This document shows positions 8,381 through 15,965 of a stretch of 64,000 nt of DNA, one piece after another. The DNA is taken from positions 1 to 64,000 of the forward strand of contig JAJYDN010000002.1 of assembly GCA_021777535.1 (NCBI GenBank). Direction: 5' to 3'. Both the position numbers and the translations under genes were made by a program. The notes under the pieces are model-generated. The model did not search any database, had not been told where the DNA came from, and saw only the letters and a program-made list of their open reading frames with translations. Each line of letters opens with the position of its first letter. Position 1 is the stretch's first letter. This DNA is from Pseudomonadota bacterium. GTDB taxonomy: Bacteria > Pseudomonadota > Gammaproteobacteria > Acidiferrobacterales > Acidiferrobacteraceae.

Positions 8381-8764
8381 ATGGCGGCACCGACCATTGC
8401 CGACCGGCTGAGCCGCCGCTTTCTGTTGATGACGGCGGATGCGGATCTGGCAGGCCGCCTGCAGGCCGACGTGCCTGCCGCGTGGCAGATGCGCGTCGTG
8501 ACCAGTCTGGACGAGGCCGGTGACTGGAACGACATCCTGCTCTACCGGTTTCTCGTGCTCGATCTCGACGAGGTCGACGCCTTTGATCCTATCGATGTGA
8601 TTCGGGTGCTGCGGATGGAGTATCTGCTGCAGATCGCCGTGTTCTGTTTTGGCGGTGATGTGGATGTCCGGGACGAGATGCGGATGTCACGAGCCGACCG
8701 CTTCTTTGACCGCGATCAGATCGTGACCGTCCTGCCGCAATTCCTGGCGCAGTACAGCTGGTGA
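8381..8764 (+). CDS. Degenerate response-regulator receiver-like protein
   Basis: A 127-residue stand-alone protein whose strand and helix order follows a CheY-type receiver. FLLMTADAD is strand 1 with a possible acidic site, MRVVTSL is strand 2, FLVLDLDEVD is strand 3 carrying a candidate phospho-acceptor Asp, and IAVFCFGG is strand 4. The strand-5 lysine of real receivers (usually in a K-P pair) is missing; the place reads DRFFDRDQ. No output domain is attached. A phosphate-independent or partner-binding receiver is the best guess. It follows the unknown 133-residue protein by 5 bp, and its stop is 2 bp from the stop of a convergent gene. The family call is based on pattern only. Confidence 0.5.
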   Translation: MAAPTIADRLSRRFLLMTADADLAGRLQADVPAAWQMRVVTSLDEAGDWNDILLYRFLVLDLDEVDAFDPIDVIRVLRMEYLLQIAVFCFGGDVDVRDEMRMSRADRFFDRDQIVTVLPQFLAQYSW

Positions 8765-8765
8765 A

Positions 8766-9092
8766 TCAACCCAGCCACTCGTGGGCCAGGACGTCCAGCC
8801 GCAGGTCCTGCCGGAACGTCTGTCCCTTGCTTTCGATGACGAGCGTGGCGAGCCGGGTACCGGGGGTCTCGAACGCTACTTCGCAGGTGAACGTATCCGG
8901 CAGGTTGATCTGCTGGTCGCAGCGGGCCTTGCTTTCGCCTTCGATCAGGACTTGCGCATGGGCGTGGCCGTCGCCATTCAGGAGCGCCTGAATGCGGAAG
9001 GGCTTTTTCGGCACGCGCCGGTACACGGCCGGATCGCGATTGGCGTTGTACGTCAGATTGTTGAGGCGCACGAGTTTGACGAGTGTGTTCAT
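8766..9092 (-). CDS. Small beta-rich protein, unknown function
   Basis: A 108-residue protein, not recognised. It reads as short strands (RIQALLNGDGHAHAQVLIEG, RLATLVIESKG) without signal peptide or membrane span, and has two cysteines (in KARCDQQ and TFTCEV) that could pair or bind metal. It is single on the minus strand, convergent with the receiver-like gene (stops 2 bp apart) and divergent from the gene at 9179. Codon use is like the surroundings, and the opposite-strand reading is less protein-like. The start at 9092 is supported by a GGGAGC site shortly upstream. Confidence 0.5.
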   Translation of the reverse strand: MNTLVKLVRLNNLTYNANRDPAVYRRVPKKPFRIQALLNGDGHAHAQVLIEGESKARCDQQINLPDTFTCEVAFETPGTRLATLVIESKGQTFRQDLRLDVLAHEWLG

Positions 9093-9178
9093 AAGCTCCC
9101 GGGATGCGGCTTTTTGCCTGTGACTGGGATAATATCGGCCATCTTACGGTGTATTCTAGACGAGGTCCAGTACGCCCC

Positions 9179-9592
9179 ATGGTAGCTCCGCAGTTGCAAT
9201 CGGTCATGGCGGATGTCGATCAGGAGATCCGTGCCCTGGAGCACGCGCAGGATCGCGGCGCGTTGACGCTGGAGTCCGCCGTCGGCGAGTCCTTGCGCCT
9301 TGCCAACCGGCTCATGCTGATCTTTGCGGAGGCCATGGGGCATCCGCTCGAAGGCCTGGATGCCGGGGCCGATCCGCTCGAGGTCTTCCGGGTCTTTGTG
9401 AAGGGCGAGCCGTCCCTGAATGCCATCCGCGACAATGTGCGGGAGCTCGTCTACTACGGCAATTGCCTGACGGCAAACCGGACGGATGCGTTGCCCGTGC
9501 GGCCGCAGGCGATGGCGGTGCGCACCATCCGTCACATTTATCTCTATTTACGCAGCCGGGCGATCAAAGAGTACGGTCTCGAAGGAGCATGA
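9179..9592 (+). CDS. Small helical protein in an operon with the deacetylase-family gene
   Basis: A 137-residue protein of unknown function, mostly helical by eye. After an acidic N-terminal helix (DVDQEIRALEHAQDRG) come an Ala/Leu-rich middle and a conserved-looking end (CLTANRTDALPVRPQ, then RTIRHIYLYLRSRAIKEYG). The ATG at 9179 is preferred over an upstream in-frame ATG at 9104 because the added residues are out of character; a GAGG lies upstream of it. The stop overlaps the next ATG by 4 bp, so it is coupled to the histone-deacetylase-family gene and may be its partner or regulator. Confidence 0.5.
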   Translation: MVAPQLQSVMADVDQEIRALEHAQDRGALTLESAVGESLRLANRLMLIFAEAMGHPLEGLDAGADPLEVFRVFVKGEPSLNAIRDNVRELVYYGNCLTANRTDALPVRPQAMAVRTIRHIYLYLRSRAIKEYGLEGA

Positions 9593-10743
9593 ACGCCACG
9601 GCGCGAGAAGCGGTCTTCATAGGCGCCGCCCACTACCGCCGGGCGAGTTACGGGCGCAATCACCCGCTCTCGATCCCGCGCGTATCGCTTGCCTTCGATG
9701 TGATCAAGGCCTACGGCGCGCTGTCTGACGCCGAATTCCGGGTCTCCCGTGCGGCCAGTCCGCACGAACTCGAACGCTTTCACACACGCGACTATATCCA
9801 GGCCCTCAAACGCAGCGAGGCGTTTGGGCATGTACGCCATGAAGACCGGCTCCGGCATGCCCTCGGCACACTCGAAAACCCCTACTTTCCGGGTGTGTTT
9901 TACACGCCCGCGCTTGCGGCAGGCGGGAGCATCCAGGCCGCAGAAGAGGTGCTGGCCGGCCGCCACGCCTTCAGTCCTGCAGGCGGCATGCACCACGCCG
10001 CGCCCGATCAGGCGCGGGGGTTTTGCTACTTCAACGACGTGGTTCTGGCGATCCTGACGTTGCGGGAGGCAGGCAGGCGCGTGTTGTACCTCGATCTCGA
10101 TGCCCATCATGGTGACGGTGTAGAGGCGGCTTTTTGGGACGATCCGGCCGTGCTCACCGTGTCTTTGCACATGGATACGGCTTATGCCTATCCTTTTCGG
10201 GGCGGCACTTTCGCGCAACAGGGAGGGCCAGAGGCCCTGGGGTCGAGTCTCAACGTACCCCTGCCCAAGGGTACGGGAGATGCCGATTATCTGGCCATCC
10301 TGCGCCACATCCTGGCGGCGGTTCGGGAACGTTTTGCGCCGGACGCGATCGTCTTGCAGGCGGGTACCGACGCCCTGCACGGTGATCCGCTGGGGCGCCT
10401 CGAATTATCGACCGCGGGTTTTCTGGCGGCCGTCCAGGACGTAATCCACATGGGTGTGCCGGTCCTCGTGACGGGCGGGGGTGGTTATCATCCACTGCTT
10501 CTGGCGCGGGCATGGACCGGGGTCTGGGCGCTGCTGTCGGGTCGCGAGCTGCCGGCTGCACTGCCGGCGGCCGCGGCCGCGGCGCTGCGTGCGGTCGGCT
10601 GGGATCTCGATCAAGACGAACCCTACTACGAGAACCTCTTCTGCAGCCGGCTGGATTATCCGGCGGGGGACCAGACGAGCGACTGGCTGCCCGCGCTTTT
10701 CAGGCGGCTCAGTGGCCACTCCTTATTGGGGCAGAAGGCATGA
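9589..10743 (+). CDS. Histone-deacetylase-family amidohydrolase
   Basis: A 384-residue zinc-dependent deacetylase of the arginase/HDAC superfamily. In bacteria these remove acetyl groups from proteins (AcuC) or from acetylpolyamines. Catalytic features are complete: the His pair HH (135-136), zinc ligands in LDLDAHHGDG (D171, H173), the third ligand in GTDALHGD (D261) and the transition-state Tyr in GGGGYH (Y300). The ATG at 9589 is behind GAAGGAG and overlaps the previous stop; a longer in-frame reading upstream lies inside the previous gene and is rejected. It ends by overlapping the aldo/keto-reductase start by 4 bp. The substrate cannot be told from sequence; no acetyl-CoA synthetase is nearby. 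Confidence 0.85.
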   Translation: MNATAREAVFIGAAHYRRASYGRNHPLSIPRVSLAFDVIKAYGALSDAEFRVSRAASPHELERFHTRDYIQALKRSEAFGHVRHEDRLRHALGTLENPYFPGVFYTPALAAGGSIQAAEEVLAGRHAFSPAGGMHHAAPDQARGFCYFNDVVLAILTLREAGRRVLYLDLDAHHGDGVEAAFWDDPAVLTVSLHMDTAYAYPFRGGTFAQQGGPEALGSSLNVPLPKGTGDADYLAILRHILAAVRERFAPDAIVLQAGTDALHGDPLGRLELSTAGFLAAVQDVIHMGVPVLVTGGGGYHPLLLARAWTGVWALLSGRELPAALPAAAAAALRAVGWDLDQDEPYYENLFCSRLDYPAGDQTSDWLPALFRRLSGHSLLGQKA

Positions 10744-11900
10744 ATATCGTCAGGACCGTATCCAGGTCGCTCGTCGAGGGGGCCGCCACTGCGCAAGGGA
10801 CCATTCGCTACGCCACCACGCAAGGCCGCGCGCTCGATGCCGGACACTACAGTGATTTTCGCGGCGGACTGAAGTTAAGCAGCATCGGGCTTGGCACCTT
10901 TCCGGGAGCGGCCAGCGACACCGTCGACGAGGCGTTGGTGCAGATCGTGTACACAGCGGTGAGCCGTGGCATCAACGTGATCGACACGGCGGCCCATTAC
11001 CGCTACGGCCGTTCGGTGGCGGCAGTCGGCGCGGGGTTGCGCAAGGCCTTTGCCGATGGCGTCAGCCGCGAAGCGGTCTGGGTCATGTCGAAAGGCGGTT
11101 TTTTGCGTTTCGAAGGGGCCGTCGCCGATCCGGATGCCTATGTCCGCGAACATATCATTGGAAAAGGGCTTGCGGATGCCAGCGAATGCGCTGGCGCGCA
11201 TGTGCTGAGCCCGCGCTATATCCGCGCCCAGCTCGACGAGAGTCGCATGGCCCTTGGTCTTGCCACGCTGGATGCCTTTCTCGTGGATCAGCCGGAGGTA
11301 CAGATCCGCCGGCATGGCAAGGAGGCCGTTTTGCGCCGGCTCGGCGCGGTCTTCGAGGCGCTGGAAGGCGCGGTGGCAGACGGCGTCATCCGCCATTATG
11401 GCGTCTCCAGCTTTGAGGCGTTTCGCGTCCCGACGGACGACCCGAATTTTCTGTCGCTCGCCTCGCTCGTGGCGCTCGCCGAGAAGGCCGCGAAGACGGT
11501 GGCTCCTTCAGGACGCGCTCACCATTTTGCGCTCATTGAGCTGCCTTTCAATGCCGTCATGCTGGATGGTTTCGTGCGCTTCAATCAGGTGACGGGCGAC
11601 GGCTCCGACGATTCGACCCTGCAGGCCGCCCTGAAGCTCGGTCTCTATACGGTCGCAAGCCACGGGCTGTTCAAGGGCCACCTGGCCAGCCATCCCCTCG
11701 ACATCCTCGTGCAGGCGATGCCGCGTCTTGCCAACGACGCCCAGCGGGCACTCCAGTTCAACCGTTCCACGCCCGGTCTTGGAACGACGCTCGTCGGCAT
11801 GAGTACGCCCCCCCATGTGGATGATGTGCTCGCCGTCGCGCGCGCCCCGGTGCTCACGCATCCGGCGTACATGGCCCTCTACCGCCGAACCGGAAACTGA
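10740..11900 (+). CDS. Aldo/keto reductase-family protein with altered catalytic tetrad
   Basis: A 386-residue member of the aldo/keto reductase family, a NAD(P)H-dependent TIM barrel. Three of the four catalytic residues are visible: Asp82 (NVIDTA), Tyr87 or Tyr89 (HYRYG) and Lys118 (MSKGG). The fourth, normally His in the sequence L-x-H-N-P, is Asp183 here (LDAFLVDQPE). It is longer than the usual 310-330 residues because of inserts around 120-160 and 250-300. The start overlaps the deacetylase-family stop by 4 bp, so the two are coupled; the pair may act on one acylated aldehyde or amine compound. Loss of the His suggests changed chemistry (double-bond reduction, isomerisation or a binding role). 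Family assignment is firm; function is open. Confidence 0.8.
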   Translation: MNIVRTVSRSLVEGAATAQGTIRYATTQGRALDAGHYSDFRGGLKLSSIGLGTFPGAASDTVDEALVQIVYTAVSRGINVIDTAAHYRYGRSVAAVGAGLRKAFADGVSREAVWVMSKGGFLRFEGAVADPDAYVREHIIGKGLADASECAGAHVLSPRYIRAQLDESRMALGLATLDAFLVDQPEVQIRRHGKEAVLRRLGAVFEALEGAVADGVIRHYGVSSFEAFRVPTDDPNFLSLASLVALAEKAAKTVAPSGRAHHFALIELPFNAVMLDGFVRFNQVTGDGSDDSTLQAALKLGLYTVASHGLFKGHLASHPLDILVQAMPRLANDAQRALQFNRSTPGLGTTLVGMSTPPHVDDVLAVARAPVLTHPAYMALYRRTGN

Positions 11901-12086
11901 ACGGTCCGGGCGGCAAGCCCCTTGCCCAAAAGGTGTGTGTCAGTTTGTCCACCGCGTGTGCGGACCGGTAAAGGGGGTCCGCCGGGACCGTCTGTGGCCG
12001 TAGCCGGCCAGGCGGGCGGCGGGGGATTCCAGCCGGCAAGGCGGGGGGGTATGAATCGCCCGGTCCGCTGTCTAGAATGGGGGGAT

Positions 12087-13181
12087 ATGGCTGAAATCGC
12101 TCATGAGGCGCTCGATCTGGTCGGGCGGATGCTTACTGAATCCGGCCGCCACGGCGCATCGGATCTCCATCTACGGGCCCGCAATTATCCGATCGTGCGC
12201 ATCGATGGCGCACTGCGGGCCCTCGACCAATTCCCCCGGCTGACCGCGGAAGCGGTCGAGCAGATCGGCCGGGCCATGATGACGCCCCGCCAGCTGGCCC
12301 TGCTCGAGCGGGATCGCCAGGTGGACCTGTCGCGCGGCTTCAAGGGCATCGGACGCGTCCGCGCCAACATCTTCTTCCAGCGCGGAACGATGGCGCTGGT
12401 TCTGCGCATCATTCATGGTCTGGTGCCGCCCCTTGCGTCGCTTGGCCTGCCGGACATGGTCGCTGCGCTCACCAACCTGGAAAGGGGTCTCGTGGTCGTC
12501 ACCGGGGCCAGCGGCTCGGGCAAGACCACGACGCTCGCCGCCCTGGTCAATGAGATCAACCAGAATCAGACCAAGCACGTCCTCACCATCGAGGACCCGA
12601 TCGAATTCCTGTTTGCCGAGCAGCGCTCCCTCATCACGCAACGCGAGATCGGCGTCGATGCGCCCACTTTTTCGGAAGCCATGCGCGCGGCCTTGCGCGA
12701 AGATCCGGACGTGATCCTCCTGGGCGAGATGCGGGATATCGAAACGATCGAAACGGCACTGCGTGCCGCAGAGACCGGACATCTCGTTCTGGCAACCGCG
12801 CACGCGCCTGCGGCACCCGAGGCCGTCAACCGTCTCATTACGGCATTCCCGCCGGAGGCGCAGGCCGGCACGCGGGTGAAGGTGGCGCAAAATCTGCGCG
12901 CGGTGGTCAGTCAGCGCTTGCTGCCGAAAGCTTCCGGCAAGGGCCGGGTCGTCGCCTGCGAGGTGCTCACCATCTCGGCACTGGCGCGGGAACTCATTCT
13001 CGATCCGGCGCGCATCAAGGATCTGCCGGAGCTTTTGAAGCGGGGTAGCGTCAACGAAGGCATGCTGAGCTTTGACGCCTCGCTCCTGCGTCTCGTTCAG
13101 CAAAAGAGCATCACGCCGGACGTGGCCTTGCAGTATGCATCGAGCGCGACGGATCTGCGGCTCAAGATCGAGGGTTTTTAG
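12087..13181 (+). CDS. pilU: Type IV pilus retraction ATPase, PilU type
   Basis: A 364-residue hexameric AAA+-like ATPase of the PilT/PilU family, which retracts type IV pili for twitching or DNA uptake. It has the Walker A GASGSGKTT (140-148), the Asp box TIEDPIEF, the Walker B VILLGEMRD and the His box ATAHAP. The C-terminal part reads GMLSFDASLLRLV and ends in TDLRLKIEGF, as in PilU, and lacks the AIRNLIRE-type motif of PilT. The ATG at 12087 is chosen because homologous N-termini begin there and a GGGGGGA site precedes it. No pilT or other pilus gene is adjacent. Its stop lies 20 bp inside the convergent gene at 13162. Confidence 0.82.
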   Translation: MAEIAHEALDLVGRMLTESGRHGASDLHLRARNYPIVRIDGALRALDQFPRLTAEAVEQIGRAMMTPRQLALLERDRQVDLSRGFKGIGRVRANIFFQRGTMALVLRIIHGLVPPLASLGLPDMVAALTNLERGLVVVTGASGSGKTTTLAALVNEINQNQTKHVLTIEDPIEFLFAEQRSLITQREIGVDAPTFSEAMRAALREDPDVILLGEMRDIETIETALRAAETGHLVLATAHAPAAPEAVNRLITAFPPEAQAGTRVKVAQNLRAVVSQRLLPKASGKGRVVACEVLTISALARELILDPARIKDLPELLKRGSVNEGMLSFDASLLRLVQQKSITPDVALQYASSATDLRLKIEGF

Positions 13182-13707
13182 GCCGCCTGGCCATTTGTTC
13201 GCGCAGCAAGGCTTCCTGTTCGGCAAACGACCGGCCGGGGTTGCGCAGCGGGGCGCTTTGTCTCGCCGTATGTCCGGCCTGCTCGCCTTCCTTTGCGCGC
13301 AGGTACGCGCCGAGCTCATCACCACCATCGGTGTAGCGGCCCTCGTAGCCCTGCGGGGGCTTGCGTCCGGATCCGAGCGACAGGGTGATACGCAGCTTCT
13401 TGTTCAGTGCCAGGACGCGGCGTTCGAGCGTGAGAGCGTCGAAGAGCGCAAGCGATCCATAGCAGGCGGCATAGACGACATCGATCGTGAAGGGGGCCGC
13501 GACAAGGACTGCAACAAAGGCGCCGGTGGCGGCGACATAAGCCATGGCGCGTCGGCGCTCGCCGAGATAAAAGGCATGCAATCCGCAGGGAAACAGGAGC
13601 CACAAAAGCCATGCGCGGCGCGTCTGCCTAAGGCGCCGGGTAAGCTCGAGATTCAAAGTCTGGAGACCTTGCCCTTCGAAATCCCACTGTCTCCACGCGC
13701 GTTTCAT
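13162..13707 (-). CDS. Small membrane protein with TM2-like segment
   Basis: A 181-residue protein with two hydrophobic spans (about 32-48 and 55-82). The first, LLWLLFPCGLHAFYLGE, has the Gly-x-His-x-Phe-Tyr-Leu-Gly pattern of TM2-type domains. A basic cytosolic tail of about 90 residues follows. There is a short helix before the first span with several Arg residues. The function is unknown. The last 20 bp overlap the end of pilU on the other strand, and it is divergent from the LysR gene across an AT-rich 60-bp gap. Nothing ties it to pili besides position. Confidence 0.65.
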   Translation of the reverse strand: MKRAWRQWDFEGQGLQTLNLELTRRLRQTRRAWLLWLLFPCGLHAFYLGERRRAMAYVAATGAFVAVLVAAPFTIDVVYAACYGSLALFDALTLERRVLALNKKLRITLSLGSGRKPPQGYEGRYTDGGDELGAYLRAKEGEQAGHTARQSAPLRNPGRSFAEQEALLREQMARRPKNPRS

Positions 13708-13767
13708 CGTTTTATTGTATACTATTTTACTATCCCTTTTCGTCTTTAACGGTGGAGAAACCGGTTA
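13708..13767. promoter_or_regulatory. AT-rich divergent promoter region
   Basis: A 60-bp gap between the divergent small membrane protein and LysR genes is much richer in A and T than the rest. It contains TATACT (13718-13723, plus strand) and, on the other strand, overlapping TACAAT, both good -10 boxes, but no convincing -35 box for either. LysR proteins often bind such divergent gaps, so autoregulation is possible. Confidence 0.35.
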
Positions 13768-14697
13768 GTGGCAGATCGTCGATTACAGGTATTCCATACC
13801 GTTGCCAGGCTCCTCAGTTTCACGAAGGCGGCCGAGACGCTGCATATGACACAGCCGGCCGTGACGTTCCAGGTGCGGCAGCTCGAGGAATACTTCAATA
13901 CGAGACTGTTCGACCGCACCCACAACCGCATCACGCTGACCGCTGCCGGCGAACGTGTTTTCGAGTACGCGGAGCGCATACTCGGGCTCTACAGCGAGAT
14001 GAACATCCGGGTGCGCGACATCACCGGCGAGGTGTCCGGCGTTCTGCTGATCGGGGCGAGCACGACCATAGCGGAGTATGTCCTGCCAAGCCTCCTCGGC
14101 GAGTTTCAGGCGCGCCATCGGGACGTCCGGATCCGGCTCAGCGTGTCGAACTCGCTTGGCATTGTGCACATGGTGGAGAGCAACGCAGTCGACGTCGGTA
14201 TCGTCGAGTCGCCAGTCACCAACAAGAACCTCGCCGTCGAGATCTGCTGGGAAGACCAGCTGGTTTTCATCTGCCCTCCGGATCACCCGTTTGCCAAGGC
14301 GAGGAGCGTGCCGGTCCGCGATCTCCTGGAACTTCCGTTTCTGGCGCGCGAAGAGGGTTCGGGTACACGGGAAGTGATAAGCGACTACCTGAACGAAAAT
14401 CACCTGCAATGGCATGATCTCAATCTCAGCATGGAATTCGGTTCTCCGGAGTCCGTGAAAAGCTCGGTGGAAGCGGGGCTTGGGGTGTCCATCGTCTCGC
14501 AGGCGACGGTCGCCAAGGAGCTGAAGCTCGGCACGTTGGTCGCGCTGCCCCTCGATCCGCCGATTCAGCGGCCGTTTTCCTTCGTTCACCAGAGACAGAA
14601 GTTTCGTATGCGCGCGGTCGAGGAATTCATCCGCTTCGCGCGCTCGCGGTGCGAGCAGCATGGCCGGGTGACGGCGCCGGAGTCCGATGTCCAGTAG
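13768..14697 (+). CDS. LysR-family transcriptional regulator
   Basis: A 309-residue LysR-type regulator. The N-terminal winged helix-turn-helix (residues 1-60) has SFTKAAETLHMTQPAVTFQVRQLE, and a linker helix leads to the effector-binding domain (about 90-295) with the usual two-lobe pattern (LLIGASTTIAEYVLP, then GLGVSIVSQATV). It starts with GTG at 13768. The effector is not readable: it resembles regulators of the CysB/YeiE/CbbR group, and in an autotroph a role in sulfur or carbon metabolism would fit, but the cbbS gene is 49 kb away. It is divergent from the small membrane protein gene and upstream of the amidotransferase-like gene. Confidence 0.82.
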   Translation: MADRRLQVFHTVARLLSFTKAAETLHMTQPAVTFQVRQLEEYFNTRLFDRTHNRITLTAAGERVFEYAERILGLYSEMNIRVRDITGEVSGVLLIGASTTIAEYVLPSLLGEFQARHRDVRIRLSVSNSLGIVHMVESNAVDVGIVESPVTNKNLAVEICWEDQLVFICPPDHPFAKARSVPVRDLLELPFLAREEGSGTREVISDYLNENHLQWHDLNLSMEFGSPESVKSSVEAGLGVSIVSQATVAKELKLGTLVALPLDPPIQRPFSFVHQRQKFRMRAVEEFIRFARSRCEQHGRVTAPESDVQ

Positions 14698-14853
14698 CAT
14701 CGTGCAGGCGCGCCCTTCGTTTGCGCAACCGGTTGCGGTCCGTTTGCCGGCGCAGAGGCTGGCCGTGATCGTCCGCGGTGCGCGTAGTCGCCGGTGCCTG
14801 CCCGTCCGCGGCTGCCTGCCGGCACCGGGGATGTGGGTTGCGAGGAACGTTTC

Positions 14854-15594
14854 ATGAAGCAGTTTGCCGTGGTGCAGCACACCTACGCGGAGTTTCTCGG
14901 GCTGATAGAAACCCAGCTCGAAAAGCGCGACATCGGTTTCGTCTATTTCCGACCTTTTGTCGGTCAGGAGCTGCCGGGCAGTGCGGGTCAGTTCGATGCG
15001 CTTTTCATTCTCGGCGCAAAAAGCCCGCCAACCGACCACGAGGCGGCGCCATGGCATGATGACGAGATGAAGCTGATCGGTGTGTTCCGCGAGGCCGGGC
15101 GGCCGTTCGTGGGCATCGGCTACGGTGCTCTCCTGCTCGCCGAATACGAGGGCGCGCGGGTGAGCGCCGAGCCGCTGCACAATGCCTACTGGACCGTGGC
15201 CCACAAGACGCCGGCCGGGGCCGGAGATGCCGTGGCCGAGGCACTCGACGGCAAGCCCGTGCTGGTCATGGCAAATGGTGGCGCCAGTCTGCCGCAGGGA
15301 CTTGCGCCGCTTGTGGTCGACGAGGAGGGCCGGTGGCTTGTGATCCGGCCCGATCCGCTCGCCTACGGTTTTCTGTGCCGGCCGGAACTGAAGCCCGGCA
15401 TGATCGAGGATATGATCATGGAGGCCCATCGCGACACGCCGGCCGATATCGGTGTATTGCTGGAGGGGGCGCGGCGCCATTGGCAGGCGACGCAGGCCGC
15501 CACTGATCAGCTTATCGTAGCCCTCGTGAAGGAGCTCGATCTGATGACCGAGCGGCGCAAGATGCCAGTTTTTCGTCTCAACATCAGTGAATGA
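14854..15594 (+). CDS. Class I glutamine-amidotransferase-like pseudoenzyme
   Basis: A 246-residue protein with the layout of class I (GMP-synthase-like) glutamine amidotransferases: an oxyanion-side strand FILGAKSPPTDHE and a nucleophile elbow at VGIGYGALLLAE (86-97). In active enzymes the elbow reads G-I-C-x-G; here the Cys place (89) is Gly. The catalytic His of the F-H-P-E motif is Arg176 (FLCRPE). Glutaminase activity is therefore not expected, and a binding or regulatory role is more likely. The ATG at 14854 is behind GAGGAA. The stop overlaps the next start by 4 bp, so it is coupled with a small protein of unknown function. Confidence 0.65.
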   Translation: MKQFAVVQHTYAEFLGLIETQLEKRDIGFVYFRPFVGQELPGSAGQFDALFILGAKSPPTDHEAAPWHDDEMKLIGVFREAGRPFVGIGYGALLLAEYEGARVSAEPLHNAYWTVAHKTPAGAGDAVAEALDGKPVLVMANGGASLPQGLAPLVVDEEGRWLVIRPDPLAYGFLCRPELKPGMIEDMIMEAHRDTPADIGVLLEGARRHWQATQAATDQLIVALVKELDLMTERRKMPVFRLNISE

Positions 15595-15932
15595 CCATGG
15601 ATCGTACGGAGAAACGAGTACTGGCGCTGTTACGCGAATTCCCGCCCGAGACGAAGGAGCAGGTCCTCGCCTTTGCCGAATTTCTGTCTGCGCGGATGGA
15701 GCGTCCCCCGGCACCGGTGGAGCCTGTCGTGATTCCGCGCCCTGCCGAGGAAACCGTGGTGAAGGCCATCCGGCGGCTCGCTGCCACCTATCCGATGCTG
15801 GATCGCGGCAAGATGCTGAGCGAGACCTCCACGCTCATGAGCCAGCATGTGCTCGGTGGACGGGAGGCGGCCGAGGTAATCGATGAGCTCGAGCGGCTGT
15901 TTCAGGAGCACTTCGGCAGAATCAAGGGCTAA
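15591..15932 (+). CDS. Small helical protein, unknown function
   Basis: A 113-residue protein, not recognised. The N-terminal helix (LLREFPPETKEQVLAFAEFL) resembles antitoxin-like or DUF2281-type helices, a Pro-rich linker follows (residues 40-52), then two long helices (VVKAIRRLAATYPML and EVIDELERLFQEHF). There is no signal, Cys motif or enzyme signature. It overlaps the amidotransferase-like gene by 4 bp (ATGA); a second ATG two codons later is equally possible. The linked pseudoenzyme and this protein may form a complex. No toxin-like partner is seen. Confidence 0.55.
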   Translation: MTMDRTEKRVLALLREFPPETKEQVLAFAEFLSARMERPPAPVEPVVIPRPAEETVVKAIRRLAATYPMLDRGKMLSETSTLMSQHVLGGREAAEVIDELERLFQEHFGRIKG

Positions 15933-15945
15933 TCGGCGGCGTTTT

Positions 15946-15954
15946 TGGTACAAT
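15946..15954 (+). promoter_or_regulatory. Extended -10 promoter of trpF
   Basis: TGG-TACAAT (TGn extended -10) ends 11 bp before the trpF ATG at 15966. A transcript from here would start around 15961-15963 and have almost no leader, in line with the lack of a ribosome-binding site before trpF. No -35 box is evident. Confidence 0.45.
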
Positions 15955-15965
15955 CCGCCCCCTTT

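Noticed and set aside
13783-15714. 643-codon open reading on the minus strand
   Set aside because: It lies opposite the lysR, amidotransferase-like and small-protein genes, has no protein character (Arg/His/Leu-rich) and is a GC-rich shadow.
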